Shown here: positions 16,433 to 25,420 of the stretch, one piece after another
Position numbering within the stretch: position 1 is the stretch's first letter
Layout: the number at the start of each line of letters is the position of its first letter
From: Hoeflea_A sp039025395
GTDB taxonomy: Bacteria > Pseudomonadota > Alphaproteobacteria > Rhizobiales > Rhizobiaceae
DNA: 64,000 bases
Reading direction: 5' to 3'
Assembly: GCA_039025395.1 (NCBI GenBank)
Contig: JBCCOK010000025.1
Coordinates: forward strand, 1-64,000
The notes under the pieces: generated by a model
Databases searched by the model: none
What the model was told of the DNA's origin: nothing
The model's input: the letters and a program-made list of their open reading frames with translations, nothing else
Program-made: the position numbers and the translations under genes

Positions 16433-17332
16433 CTACAGCTTCTGGCTGCTGAGAATTTCAAACTTATCACCCGTTTCATCGAGGCCGTGGCGCTCAAGGC
16501 GGCAGAGCCACTCGCCCGGTCGTCCATCAATTGTAAAAAGATTGTAGCCGGAGGGAGGGCGGCGTCCACCGCGGCCTTCGCCCGCTGCCGGCACGCCGAC
16601 AACCGGAACCGTTCCGGTTTTGCCGTCGAGACGGTAGAGCGTATCAAGATGGGTGTGGCCATGGATGACCAACTCTGCGCCATGGTCCCGCAAGATGCGG
16701 CCGAATCGACCGATGCCGAGCATGCGTTTGTGCGCCGTTGTTGCACCGCGGACCGGCGGGTGATGGATCATGACAACCCGAAAAAGGCCATCGCGCTGCG
16801 TGCGCATGAGAATGTCGCGCAGCCGTTCACCCTGATGCCGGTCAAACAGGCCACTTGCCATGAATGGCGGTGTCGCAAGCGCGGTCGACAGGCCAATCAA
16901 CGCGATGTTCTGCCGCCTTCGAAAATAAGGGAACAGACTGCCAGCGCCGGCGGAGACAGTATCCTCGTCGCCGCGCATAAAGGGTTGCCAGGCGTCGCAG
17001 ATCAGTTTTAGCGCGCCGGGTACATAGGCGTCGTGATTTCCAGGCACGACCGAAACGCCTTCCGGTCTGCCGATTGTCTTCAGCCATGCCGCGACCGTAT
17101 CGATTTCGGCACGCGCCGCCAGATTAACGAGATCACCGGTGATCGCGATATGGTCCGGCTCTGCCGTCTTGATAGTGCCCACCAGCGTCTCGAGGATGTT
17201 GCCAAACATCCGCTTGCGCCTGTTACGATGCCAATTGACATAGCCGGTGATTCGTTTTGACGTCAGTTCGCGCGCAGTCAAACGCGGCAATGGTCCGAGG
17301 TGAATATCGGAGATATGAACAAGACGGAACAT
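16433..17332 (-). CDS. Metallophosphoesterase
   Basis: A 299-residue calcineurin-like phosphoesterase with all the dimetal motifs in order: HISDIH near the N-terminus, TGDLVN, GNHDAY, IHHPP and GHTHLD. It is closest in layout to the CpdA/Icc type (3',5'-cAMP phosphodiesterase-like), but the substrate cannot be fixed. ATG 17332 begins MFRLVHISDIHLG, right at the fold; ATG 17344 would add four residues. It is divergent from the NUDIX gene with about 85 bp between the starts chosen here. Confidence 0.85.
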   Translation of the reverse strand: MFRLVHISDIHLGPLPRLTARELTSKRITGYVNWHRNRRKRMFGNILETLVGTIKTAEPDHIAITGDLVNLAARAEIDTVAAWLKTIGRPEGVSVVPGNHDAYVPGALKLICDAWQPFMRGDEDTVSAGAGSLFPYFRRRQNIALIGLSTALATPPFMASGLFDRHQGERLRDILMRTQRDGLFRVVMIHHPPVRGATTAHKRMLGIGRFGRILRDHGAELVIHGHTHLDTLYRLDGKTGTVPVVGVPAAGEGRGGRRPPSGYNLFTIDGRPGEWLCRLERHGLDETGDKFEILSSQKL

Positions 17333-17416
17333 AGTGCCGGACATAGCCGTCCGTCGACGTTGGAGCAAGATTCCGAGAGCATGGGCGGCGATCTAAGTCC
17401 CGGCCATGAGAGCCGG

Positions 17417-17872
17417 ATGCGGCCAATTTTCCAGTTCTTTCTCAATGCAGCGTTTCTGATCCGGCGGCCTCTGACGATTGGCGTGCGTGCGGCCGCCTTC
17501 GATGCCGATGGCCGGCTGTTTCTCGTCCGCCACACCTATGTACCCGGCTGGTACATGCCGGGCGGCGGCGTGGAGCCGGGCGAAACGGTGCTCGAAACAC
17601 TTGAGCGGGAGTTGGCCGAGGAGGGCAATCTCAAACTCAGCGAGCCCCCGGAACTCTATGGCCTCTATCACAACAAATGGACCAATCGGCGCGACCATGT
17701 GGTGCTATTTGTGTGCAAAAACGTCGAAACGCTTGCTGAACACAAGGCCGGGTTCGAGATTGCAGAAGCTGGCTTCTTTGACATGGCCGACCTGCCGGAT
17801 GGCGTTACGCGCGCCACACTGCGGCGCCTCGATGAGCTTTCCGGACGAGCCGAACGTAGCGCCTATTGGTAG
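17417..17872 (+). CDS. NUDIX hydrolase
   Basis: A 151-residue NUDIX protein. The box runs from GGGVEPGETVLETLEREL to AEEGNL, with the catalytic REL/EE positions present as ERELAEEG. The fold starts at PLTIGVRAAAFDADGRLFLV. I chose ATG 17417 (MRPIFQ), which leaves a divergent promoter gap to the metallophosphoesterase. In-frame ATGs at 17381 and 17300 would lengthen the N-terminus, the latter overlapping the neighbour. The substrate is unknown; members hydrolyse nucleoside diphosphates linked to another moiety. Confidence 0.8.
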   Translation: MRPIFQFFLNAAFLIRRPLTIGVRAAAFDADGRLFLVRHTYVPGWYMPGGGVEPGETVLETLERELAEEGNLKLSEPPELYGLYHNKWTNRRDHVVLFVCKNVETLAEHKAGFEIAEAGFFDMADLPDGVTRATLRRLDELSGRAERSAYW

Positions 17873-17888
17873 CGTTGCTTTCGTCTCC

Positions 17889-18872
17889 TCAAAGGTGGTC
17901 GCGGCCGTGCGGTGCCGTCAGATCGATATCCGGGCCTTTGGGTACGATCCGCGTCGGGTTCACCGTTTCATGGCTCATGTAGTAGTGCTTCTTGATGTGA
18001 ACCATGTTGACGGTTTCAGCGATACCCGGCTTTTGATAGAGATCGCGCAGATAGCAAGACAGGGCGGGGTAGTCCGCGATCCTGCGCAGGTTGCATTTGA
18101 AATGGCCGACATAGACCGGATCGAACCGGACAAGGGTGGTGAACAGACGCCAATCGGCCTCCGTCATGCGCTCACCCATCAGATAGCGTTGATTTGCGAG
18201 GCGCTCTTCGAGCGTGTCGAGCGTTGAAAACAGCGCATCGAACGATTCCTCATAGGCTTCTTGCGTGGTGGCAAAACCGCATTTGTATACGCCATTATTG
18301 ACGTTGTTGTAGATCGGATCATTGATCGCATCGATGTCGGAACGAAGGTCTGAAGGGTAAAGATCGATCTCGGCATCGACGCCGTCGAGATTGTCCAACG
18401 CGCTGTTCAACATGCGAATGATTTCGGAGGACTCGTTGGAAACAATGGTCCTGCGTTGCTTGTCCCAAAGAACCGGCACGGTGACGCGGCCGCTGTAGGT
18501 ACTGTCGGCTGCCGTATAGACCTGCCACATGAAGTCGGAATTGTTGACGGTGTCGGCTGTGGCGTCTTCCTTGTCATGAAATTCCCAGCCTCTGCTGCCC
18601 ATGAAGTAATGGACAATGGACAAGGAGATGTGCTGTTCAAGGCCTTTGAGGCGGCGAAAAATAAGCGTCCTGTGCGCCCACGGGCATGCATAGGAAATGT
18701 AAAGGTGATAACGGCCCGACTCGGCTGCAAAACCATCGGAGCCGCTGGGGCCGGCGCTGCCGTCCGGTGTCACCCAGTTGCGGAATTGCGAAGCAGCCCG
18801 CTTGAAACGTCCTTTGTTTTCCTTGGTATCGTACCAGACGTCGTGCCAGACGCCATCTACAAGAATACCCAT
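17889..18872 (-). CDS. Glutathionyl-hydroquinone reductase (GST omega-like, YqjG/ECM4 family)
   Basis: A 327-residue member of the xi-class glutathione transferases, which reduce glutathionyl-hydroquinones using glutathione. The diagnostic active-site motif is YACPWAHRTL at about residues 60-70, with the catalytic Cys before Pro-Trp. The C-terminal helical domain includes GVYKCGFATTQEAY, typical of the family. ATG 18872 has AGGAG 8 nt upstream; a longer frame from 18893 lacks this. It is convergent with the NUDIX gene, 16 bp between stops. Confidence 0.9.
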   Translation of the reverse strand: MGILVDGVWHDVWYDTKENKGRFKRAASQFRNWVTPDGSAGPSGSDGFAAESGRYHLYISYACPWAHRTLIFRRLKGLEQHISLSIVHYFMGSRGWEFHDKEDATADTVNNSDFMWQVYTAADSTYSGRVTVPVLWDKQRRTIVSNESSEIIRMLNSALDNLDGVDAEIDLYPSDLRSDIDAINDPIYNNVNNGVYKCGFATTQEAYEESFDALFSTLDTLEERLANQRYLMGERMTEADWRLFTTLVRFDPVYVGHFKCNLRRIADYPALSCYLRDLYQKPGIAETVNMVHIKKHYYMSHETVNPTRIVPKGPDIDLTAPHGRDHL

Positions 18873-19105
18873 GTCCGTTCTCCTTTGCCTCAACGCAACA
18901 TAGGGTGAGAACGCAGCGACGCGAATACGCTTTGGTTGAACAGTGTGTTTTGGATTGCAATTGCCTTTCCAATCGTGCTATCGCCGCGCAACTTGAAAAG
19001 GTTTGGCCATGAAAACCACCGGAATCCTTCGACGACGCTGATCATGAACGCCCTGCGGGAGCAGGGGCGCCTTCGTATCATGCTGAATCAGTTCCGGTTT
19101 ACAAA

Positions 19106-19615
19106 ATGTCTGAGATCAAACCTGCCTATTTGAACGAGACCGCCGATCACGGCGACGTCATCACCGCTATCAACGAAGAAGCTTTCGGGCCGGGCCGCTT
19201 TGTGCGCGCGGCGGAACGTGTTCGCGAGCAGGGCCCGCACGATCCGGCACTTTCCTTTATCGCGCTGATCGGCGACGACATTGTCGGGTCGGTGCGTCTG
19301 ACGCCAGTGGTTTGCGGAAACCTGTCCGGTCACCTGCTTGGCCCGCTCGCTGTCCGTCCAAGCCACAAGGGCCTTGGCATTGGACGTGAACTGGTCCGCA
19401 TTTCCGTCGAAGCCGCCCATCGCGCCGGAAGCGAGGGCGTAATCCTTGTGGGCGACCTTCCCTATTACGGTCCGCTGGGATTTGAAAAAGTGGCGGCGAA
19501 CGTAAAGTTTCCCGGTCCCGTCGATCCGGCCCGCGTGCTGATTGCAGCCAATGGCAGCTTTTCGCATGAACGCCTCAGCGGCGCGATCGAATGGCGCGAA
19601 GGCGTCCTTGTCTAG
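19106..19615 (+). CDS. GNAT family N-acetyltransferase
   Basis: A 169-residue GNAT protein. The acetyl-CoA pyrophosphate-binding loop is HKGLGIGRELVR at about residues 90-101, with the preceding strand HLLGPLAVRPS. The C-terminal EGVILVGDLPYYGPLGFEK matches YhbS-like putative acetyltransferases. The acceptor substrate is unknown. The ATG at 19106 has no strong ribosome-binding site. It ends on a CTAG shared with the convergent membrane gene, so the two genes overlap by 4 bp. Confidence 0.8.
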   Translation: MSEIKPAYLNETADHGDVITAINEEAFGPGRFVRAAERVREQGPHDPALSFIALIGDDIVGSVRLTPVVCGNLSGHLLGPLAVRPSHKGLGIGRELVRISVEAAHRAGSEGVILVGDLPYYGPLGFEKVAANVKFPGPVDPARVLIAANGSFSHERLSGAIEWREGVLV

Positions 19616-21678
19616 CGTCCTTCGCGGTACCAGGCGGTGCCGAGCGCAAGGAACAGGATCGCGAGACCAAAGAAACCGGCGAATAGTGGCAGGCGATTGA
19701 CGCCCTTGAGTTCGGTTTCCGAAGTCATTTTGAGCACCAGCCGGCCATCCGATCCGCGCGGCGTTCCCCGGACGGGTACGATGGACGGAACGGATATGCT
19801 CGTGCCGTCGTCGGAGAGGCGCTGAACCGTTCCGCCTGTCTCCGTTGCAATTGGCGTCAGAAGCTCGGTTGTCGATACGGTGGCGGTGAATTCGGGCGCG
19901 TTCACCGCCCCGACATGCACCAGCGTGTTCATTTCGCCGTTGGCGACATCCAAAAGCCCGTTTTCCTCGACCAACAACTCCGCCTCGAACAGGCCTTCGG
20001 CGGCCTTTTCCAGCGGAACCTGCTGCGTTTCACCCGAGGGAAATGTGATCGTTGCTTCCGGGACCTCGTCGCGCATGGTCTGGCGCGAGATGGTGAGAAG
20101 ATTGCCCAATGCAGATGCGCTCAGCGCTTCTTCTTCGAGCGACGGCTCCTTCATCAGCCAATGCGCAATGCGCCGGTATAGCGGCACATGCGGTCCGCCG
20201 CCTTCGAAGCCGCGCGCCCAAAGCCAACCGTGATCGGACATCAGCATGGCAACCCGGCCATCACCAACGCGATTGAGGATCAGCAAGGGCAATCCATCCG
20301 GGCCCTCAAGGATCGTATCTTCCTGCGGCGCATCGACATCGACAGCACGGAACCAGCGACCCCACTGCGGCGGTTCTTCAGCCGAACCCGGCAGGTTGCG
20401 TGTAACGGGATGCTTGCGGCCGGCTACGCTCAGGCGTGGATAAAAGCCCACTTGCGTGACTTCTCCGGTGGGTACGGCCGGAAGCACCGGCGCCAGCGGT
20501 GTGGTTGCAATCGAATCGCGGCTGGCATGTTCGGGGCCGGCAGCGATTAATAGCGCACCGCCTTCTTCGACATATTGGGTGATGTAATCGTAGTAGAGAA
20601 CCGGCAACACGCCGCGGCGCTGATACCGGTCGAAGACGATGAGGTCGAACTCATTGATCTTTTCGACAAAAAGCTCGCGGATCGGAAAGGCGATCAGCGA
20701 GAGTTCGTCAATGGGTGTGCCATCCTGCTTTTCAGGCGGGCGAAGGATCGTGAAGTGTACGAGATCGACGGAGGTATCCGATTTGAGCAGGTTTCGCCAT
20801 GCGCGTTCGCCGCTGTGCGGCTCGCCGGAAACCAGAAGCACGCGAAGGTTTTCGCGTATGCCGTCAAGAACGGCAACGGCGCGATTGTTGGTTAGCGAAA
20901 TCTCATCCGCAACGGCTTCGACTTCAAGCTCGATGATGTTGTCGCCGGCGCGTTCGACGTCGATCAGCAGCGGCATCGTCTGTCCGATCGGGGCAAGCTC
21001 ACGACTGAACAACTCTCCATTGACCCGCACTGTGACTTCCGCGACCTGCCCGCTCTGCGTGCCATCCTCCACCACCTGGTAGGTGATTTCCTGCTGTTCG
21101 CCGACAATGCCGAAGCGCGGAGCGTTGACCAGCTCGATGCGCCTGTCGATTTCGTCGGGCGCACCGGTGATCAGGCCGTGTACGGGAGCCGAAAAGCCCA
21201 GTTCGGAAGCTGACTCCGGAATATCATGGACCTGACCGTCCGTAATCATGACAGCGCCTGCAATTCGCGAGGTCGGCACATCCTCCAACGCTGAAGACAA
21301 GGCCTCGAAAAGGCGCGTCGAAGGGGACTCGGTGAAACTGTCGTAGCTGACTTCCACCACGCGGGTGTCGATGCGCGGGAGCCGTTCGAGCTGGCCGGTA
21401 AGGCGTTCGAGCGCGGCGTCCGTGGCGGCGGTGCGCTGTTCGCCCGATTGGCTCTGGCTGCGGTCGACGACCACGGCGACCACGCTCTCCAACGGTTCTC
21501 TTTCCGTTTGCAGCACCACAGGGTTCAAAAGCGCCAGGCAGAGCGCTGCAAGAGCAGCTATCCTGAAGAGCGCGCCACGGACGCGCTGTAAGAGGCCTGT
21601 CAATCCGATGACGATGGCCAGAGCAGCCAGGATGGCTACGTATATGACAGGTATCAGGGGCGCGAATTCGACGCTCAT
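19612..21678 (-). CDS. Large membrane protein with vWA-like and GATase-like regions, moxR cluster
   Basis: A 688-residue protein. Two transmembrane helices are near the N-terminus (about 8-28 and 38-55), followed by a vWA-like region with an intact MIDAS sequence VVVDRSQSQS (about 69-78). A long extracytoplasmic region includes a glutamine-amidotransferase-like segment (about 290-500), and a transmembrane helix at about 663-683 lies near the C-terminus. It is the last gene of the moxR cluster, 2 bp after the DUF4159 gene. Function is unknown. The pattern resembles Bat-type aerotolerance or chaperone systems, in which MoxR ATPases act with vWA proteins on a periplasmic client. Confidence 0.75.
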   Translation of the reverse strand: MSVEFAPLIPVIYVAILAALAIVIGLTGLLQRVRGALFRIAALAALCLALLNPVVLQTEREPLESVVAVVVDRSQSQSGEQRTAATDAALERLTGQLERLPRIDTRVVEVSYDSFTESPSTRLFEALSSALEDVPTSRIAGAVMITDGQVHDIPESASELGFSAPVHGLITGAPDEIDRRIELVNAPRFGIVGEQQEITYQVVEDGTQSGQVAEVTVRVNGELFSRELAPIGQTMPLLIDVERAGDNIIELEVEAVADEISLTNNRAVAVLDGIRENLRVLLVSGEPHSGERAWRNLLKSDTSVDLVHFTILRPPEKQDGTPIDELSLIAFPIRELFVEKINEFDLIVFDRYQRRGVLPVLYYDYITQYVEEGGALLIAAGPEHASRDSIATTPLAPVLPAVPTGEVTQVGFYPRLSVAGRKHPVTRNLPGSAEEPPQWGRWFRAVDVDAPQEDTILEGPDGLPLLILNRVGDGRVAMLMSDHGWLWARGFEGGGPHVPLYRRIAHWLMKEPSLEEEALSASALGNLLTISRQTMRDEVPEATITFPSGETQQVPLEKAAEGLFEAELLVEENGLLDVANGEMNTLVHVGAVNAPEFTATVSTTELLTPIATETGGTVQRLSDDGTSISVPSIVPVRGTPRGSDGRLVLKMTSETELKGVNRLPLFAGFFGLAILFLALGTAWYREGR

Positions 21679-21680
21679 TG

Positions 21681-24500
21681 TTATTGTCCAAGTCGCTCGA
21701 GAAGGGCCGGCACGTGCACCTGATCGGCCTTGTAGTTGCCCGTCAGCATGTACATCATGATATTGACCCCGGCGCGAAATGCATGTTCACGCTGCACCGG
21801 ATCCGGCGGAACCGTCGGAAACACCGGAATGTCGTTCTCATCGATTGCCCAAGCGCCGGCGAGGTCGTTACCGGTGATGATAATGGATGAAACGCCGTCG
21901 CCACCGCGCGCCGGTCGGTTTCCGGGATCGTCAGTATCAAGAAGCGCTTCAACCCACAACGGACTGCCGCGATAGCGGCCCGGGAAGTCGTCTAGGATAT
22001 AAAATGCCTTGGTAAGCACATGATCCGGCGGGACTGGCTCCAGCGCCGGAATATCGATTTCGGCGAGAATGGAGCGAAGGCGCGCCGTTTCAGGCGTGAC
22101 AGTTCCGTCGCCGAGGCCGGCAAGCGCATCTCTTGTGTCAAACAGCACCGTGCCGCCATTCTTCATGAATGCATCGATACGGCTGACGGCTTCCCGCGAC
22201 GGTGGATCGGCGTTGACCGAGATCGGCCAGTAGAGCATCGAGTAAAGCGCAAGCGGATCGTTCTCGATATCGACGCCCACTGGTTCACCCGGCTCAAGCG
22301 ACGTCCGGAACGTCAGAAATCGTGTCATGCCGTCAAGTCCAAGACGGCTCGTCCTGTCCGTGTTGTCGTCACCGGTGATGACATAGGCCAGATGGGTCCG
22401 GTCGAGCGCCGCCAGTATCTCGGCATCGCCCGGTTTTTCGTCCGATGCAAGGCTTTCGGAAGGAATCCCGGCGACAACCATGGCCGCGAGCAAGACGGCG
22501 GCGGTCGATCCTCCGGCTCGGGCTGTCCTGCGCATAACCATCGCTCGGGAAAGCGCGCCTGACATCAAAAGGACGATCAGGGCGTCCGCCAGAAGCAGAA
22601 TCATTGCCGCGGTCAACAGATAAGGGGTGAGGTCGGTACTGCTGTCGCGCGCATAGTCCGCGGTTTCGACAGTGCCGTTGAACTGTGGCATGGCGAAAGG
22701 AAACAGGGCTTCATCGGCGCGCATCAGATTGTGCGCGACATATCCTGCCTCGGTTCCGTAAAGTCCCGGCGGGTTGTCAAACGTGACCGCAGGCAGGTTG
22801 CCGGACGCCATCCTCAAGGGTTGCACGCCGCCTGACGGCGTGGTGATCGCACCGTTGGCGGACAAAAGACGATAGGGCGGAAGCACCACTTCTTCAACGC
22901 TTCCCTGTGCACCGAATGCAGATCTCGAGAGCATAACCGAGCGGCGCAACATCTCGACGAAATGACCGGAAATCGGAAGATTCGACCAGGTGGCTTCCGC
23001 AGTGACATGAAACAGAATGATGCGGCCGTCTCCAAAGGCCCGGCTGGTGACCAGCGGTGTCCCGTCGGCAAGGCTTGCCCAGGTGCGCGACGCCAGATCC
23101 GGCGACGGCTCGGCAAGCACCTGACGGTTGACGGTGACATCGTCGGGCTGGCTCATGCCGGCAAAGGCTCCGTTTTCGGAGAAGGATGCAAGCGGTTGCG
23201 GCTCGCTCCATGAGAGTGCGCCTCCGAGTGCGCGTTCGCCGCGCCTGAGCTCGACAGGAACAAAAGGATCGCTGTCATCGCCGCCGGCAATACGCGGGCC
23301 TGCAAAGCGCAGAAGAAGCCCGCCGCTGTTGATCCAGTCGAAGAGGGTTTCCTCGACATCATCGGGGATTGTTCCGATATCCGCCATGACGATGACCGAG
23401 GGGCGCTGCTCGATTATCTCCGATATCGCGCCCGAAAGCTCTTCGGATTGGGGAACCATCAAATCGGCAAATGGCTCAAGGGCCCGGGTTAGGTAGAACA
23501 GGGGCGAAAGAAGCTGTTGCGTCAAATCGATGGGTTCGGCCGAAATCAGCCCTACCCGGCGGCGGCGTGCGTTTTCGTCCAGAAGGTAGCGCGATCCGGC
23601 GTCGGCGCCCCCGTCGATCGCTATGCTGGCAAAATCGTTTCGCAGTTCAAATGGGACGGTAAGCAGAGTGGAAGCAGCGCTTTCTCCGGCTTGAAAAACC
23701 AATTCGCCGTTGGCGATGGGACGTGCCTGAGTGTCGAAGGCGGTCACAAAGCGTGTCTCTGCGGCGGTCGGGTCGAGCCGGCTGGCGGACACGGAAAACC
23801 CATTGGCCTGGTTGTTTGCCGCCGTCAAAGCCAGCGCAGACGGCTCAGCCCTTTCCACCAGCCTGACGCTATCGGGGTTCAGCGCCAACAGGTTCTGCCA
23901 CGCTTCGTCATTGTCATCGCGCGCGATCCCGGACGACAGGATGGCCAGAGTGCCGATGCCTTCGCTCTCAAGTGCGGTTGCTATGGAGGTGAGGGCGCTG
24001 CGCGGGTCGCTGTGGATTGGCCGCGGCATTGCGGCTTGCAGTCGCTCGCGCGCACGGCTTGCCGAATCGGGCGTGGCATTGTGGACCGCATCGGCGGTGA
24101 AAACGATGGAAACCGGTACGTTTTCGGCTTCCGCGTCATCAATAAGATCGGACGCGGTCGACACGCGATCGTCCCAGTCGCTTGCCGTCGACCACCCATT
24201 GTCCATGACGATGGAAAGTGTTCCGGCGCTGCTGATCTGCAATTCGCGCGGATTGACGACCGGTTGAGCCAGCGCCAGGACGATAAGGGCGGCAATGATC
24301 AGCCGCAGAAGGGTCAGCCACCATGGGCTCTGCGCCGGCGTTTCCTCTTTCTTCAGAACCCCTGCGAGGATACGCAGCGGCGGGAACAATTCCATCTTCG
24401 GACGCGGCGGCGTCAGGCGCAAAAGCCACCAGATCACGGGTAGTGCCAACAGACCCAGGAGCACCGCCGGGGCGCCGAATATGATGGGAAGGGCGCTCAC
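21681..24500 (-). CDS. BatA-like N-terminal domain / DUF4159 membrane protein
   Basis: A 939-residue protein: an N-terminal BatA-type pair of membrane helices (about 5-25 and 58-75), then a vWA-like region whose MIDAS is degenerate (VMDNGWS instead of DxSxS). A large extracytoplasmic part and two further helices at about 630-680 follow. The C-terminal DUF4159 domain (about 710-930) has MKNGGTVLFDTRDAL and GSPLWVEAL. It starts with GTG 24500, whose last two bases belong to the DUF58 stop, so translation is coupled. No enzymatic activity is established for the family. Confidence 0.8.
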   Translation of the reverse strand: MSALPIIFGAPAVLLGLLALPVIWWLLRLTPPRPKMELFPPLRILAGVLKKEETPAQSPWWLTLLRLIIAALIVLALAQPVVNPRELQISSAGTLSIVMDNGWSTASDWDDRVSTASDLIDDAEAENVPVSIVFTADAVHNATPDSASRARERLQAAMPRPIHSDPRSALTSIATALESEGIGTLAILSSGIARDDNDEAWQNLLALNPDSVRLVERAEPSALALTAANNQANGFSVSASRLDPTAAETRFVTAFDTQARPIANGELVFQAGESAASTLLTVPFELRNDFASIAIDGGADAGSRYLLDENARRRRVGLISAEPIDLTQQLLSPLFYLTRALEPFADLMVPQSEELSGAISEIIEQRPSVIVMADIGTIPDDVEETLFDWINSGGLLLRFAGPRIAGGDDSDPFVPVELRRGERALGGALSWSEPQPLASFSENGAFAGMSQPDDVTVNRQVLAEPSPDLASRTWASLADGTPLVTSRAFGDGRIILFHVTAEATWSNLPISGHFVEMLRRSVMLSRSAFGAQGSVEEVVLPPYRLLSANGAITTPSGGVQPLRMASGNLPAVTFDNPPGLYGTEAGYVAHNLMRADEALFPFAMPQFNGTVETADYARDSSTDLTPYLLTAAMILLLADALIVLLMSGALSRAMVMRRTARAGGSTAAVLLAAMVVAGIPSESLASDEKPGDAEILAALDRTHLAYVITGDDNTDRTSRLGLDGMTRFLTFRTSLEPGEPVGVDIENDPLALYSMLYWPISVNADPPSREAVSRIDAFMKNGGTVLFDTRDALAGLGDGTVTPETARLRSILAEIDIPALEPVPPDHVLTKAFYILDDFPGRYRGSPLWVEALLDTDDPGNRPARGGDGVSSIIITGNDLAGAWAIDENDIPVFPTVPPDPVQREHAFRAGVNIMMYMLTGNYKADQVHVPALLERLGQ

Positions 24501-25417
24501 GATATCGCCCTGCCTATGCCACCCGTCGGATCGCCCGACATATGTGTATGAAGGGCGACCAGTGCGGTTGAGGCCGGTTGATCCGTGTGATGGGTGATAA
24601 AGCTCCAGCCGATGCGGCGAAGGCTTTCTGACAGGCTTTCGCGCCGCGCAAGATAGGCGCGGCGGTAATCCTCATGCAGCGTTTCAGCGCGTCCTGCGGT
24701 CAGCCTGCCGCCGGTTTCCGGGTCAATGAATTCGGTGCGGCCGCGATAGGGAAACACCTCTTCCACCGGATCGCAGATTTCAAGCACATGTCCACGAATG
24801 CCGCGTTTCGCCACTGGCGCGAGCTTTTCGATGACCTCTTCGGAAGGGTCCAGAAAATCGGAAATAAGGATCAGGTCGCTGTGGCGGTTGATCTGCGCAA
24901 GATCGGGCATGGACTTGTCATGGTCGTGCAACTCAAGCGCCACGGCCAGCCGTTCGGCAGCGTTGCGAGCGGAGACCGGGTCAATGACACCGGGGGAGGC
25001 GATACGTTCACCGGAGCGGGCAAGGATTTCGGCCATGGCAAGAAGAATGACCATTGCTCGGCTCTGTTTGGATACTTCCGTGAGCGCCGATTTGAAAAGC
25101 ATTGACGAAGAACCGTCAGCCCAAAGCCAGACCGTGTGTGCGGCTTCCCACTCATTGTCACGAACATAGGTGTGGTCGTCGCGCGCCGAGCGCCGCCAGT
25201 CAATGCGTGCCAGGCTTTCGCCTTCGACATAGGGCCTGAATTGCCAGAAATTTTCGCCGATCCCGCGCTTGCGCCGACCGTGCCAACCGGCAATGACCGT
25301 ATTGGCGACACGATGCGCTTCAACCAGCAAATCGGGAACGTGGGCTGCACGCTGGCGCGCGCGCGCAAGCGCCGGACTGGTGGAAACGGCCTCGCTTGCC
25401 TGTCCGATGGCTGCCAC
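24497..25417 (-). CDS. DUF58 domain protein (vWA-like)
   Basis: A 306-residue cytoplasmic protein with the DUF58 signature RGIGENFWQFRPYVEGES at about residues 51-68, followed by IDWRRSAR. It also has a MIDAS-like WADGSSSM at about 93-100. DUF58 proteins accompany MoxR ATPases throughout bacteria. GTG 25417 starts 3 bp after the moxR stop, and its own stop overlaps the next GTG by 4 bp. This tight coupling says the four proteins are made together. Confidence 0.88.
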   Translation of the reverse strand: MAAIGQASEAVSTSPALARARQRAAHVPDLLVEAHRVANTVIAGWHGRRKRGIGENFWQFRPYVEGESLARIDWRRSARDDHTYVRDNEWEAAHTVWLWADGSSSMLFKSALTEVSKQSRAMVILLAMAEILARSGERIASPGVIDPVSARNAAERLAVALELHDHDKSMPDLAQINRHSDLILISDFLDPSEEVIEKLAPVAKRGIRGHVLEICDPVEEVFPYRGRTEFIDPETGGRLTAGRAETLHEDYRRAYLARRESLSESLRRIGWSFITHHTDQPASTALVALHTHMSGDPTGGIGRAIS

Positions 25418-25420
25418 GGT

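Noticed and set aside
18936..19133. 65-codon plus-strand frame in the gap between the hydroquinone reductase and GNAT genes
   Set aside because: It runs into the GNAT coding region in another frame and shows no family signature.
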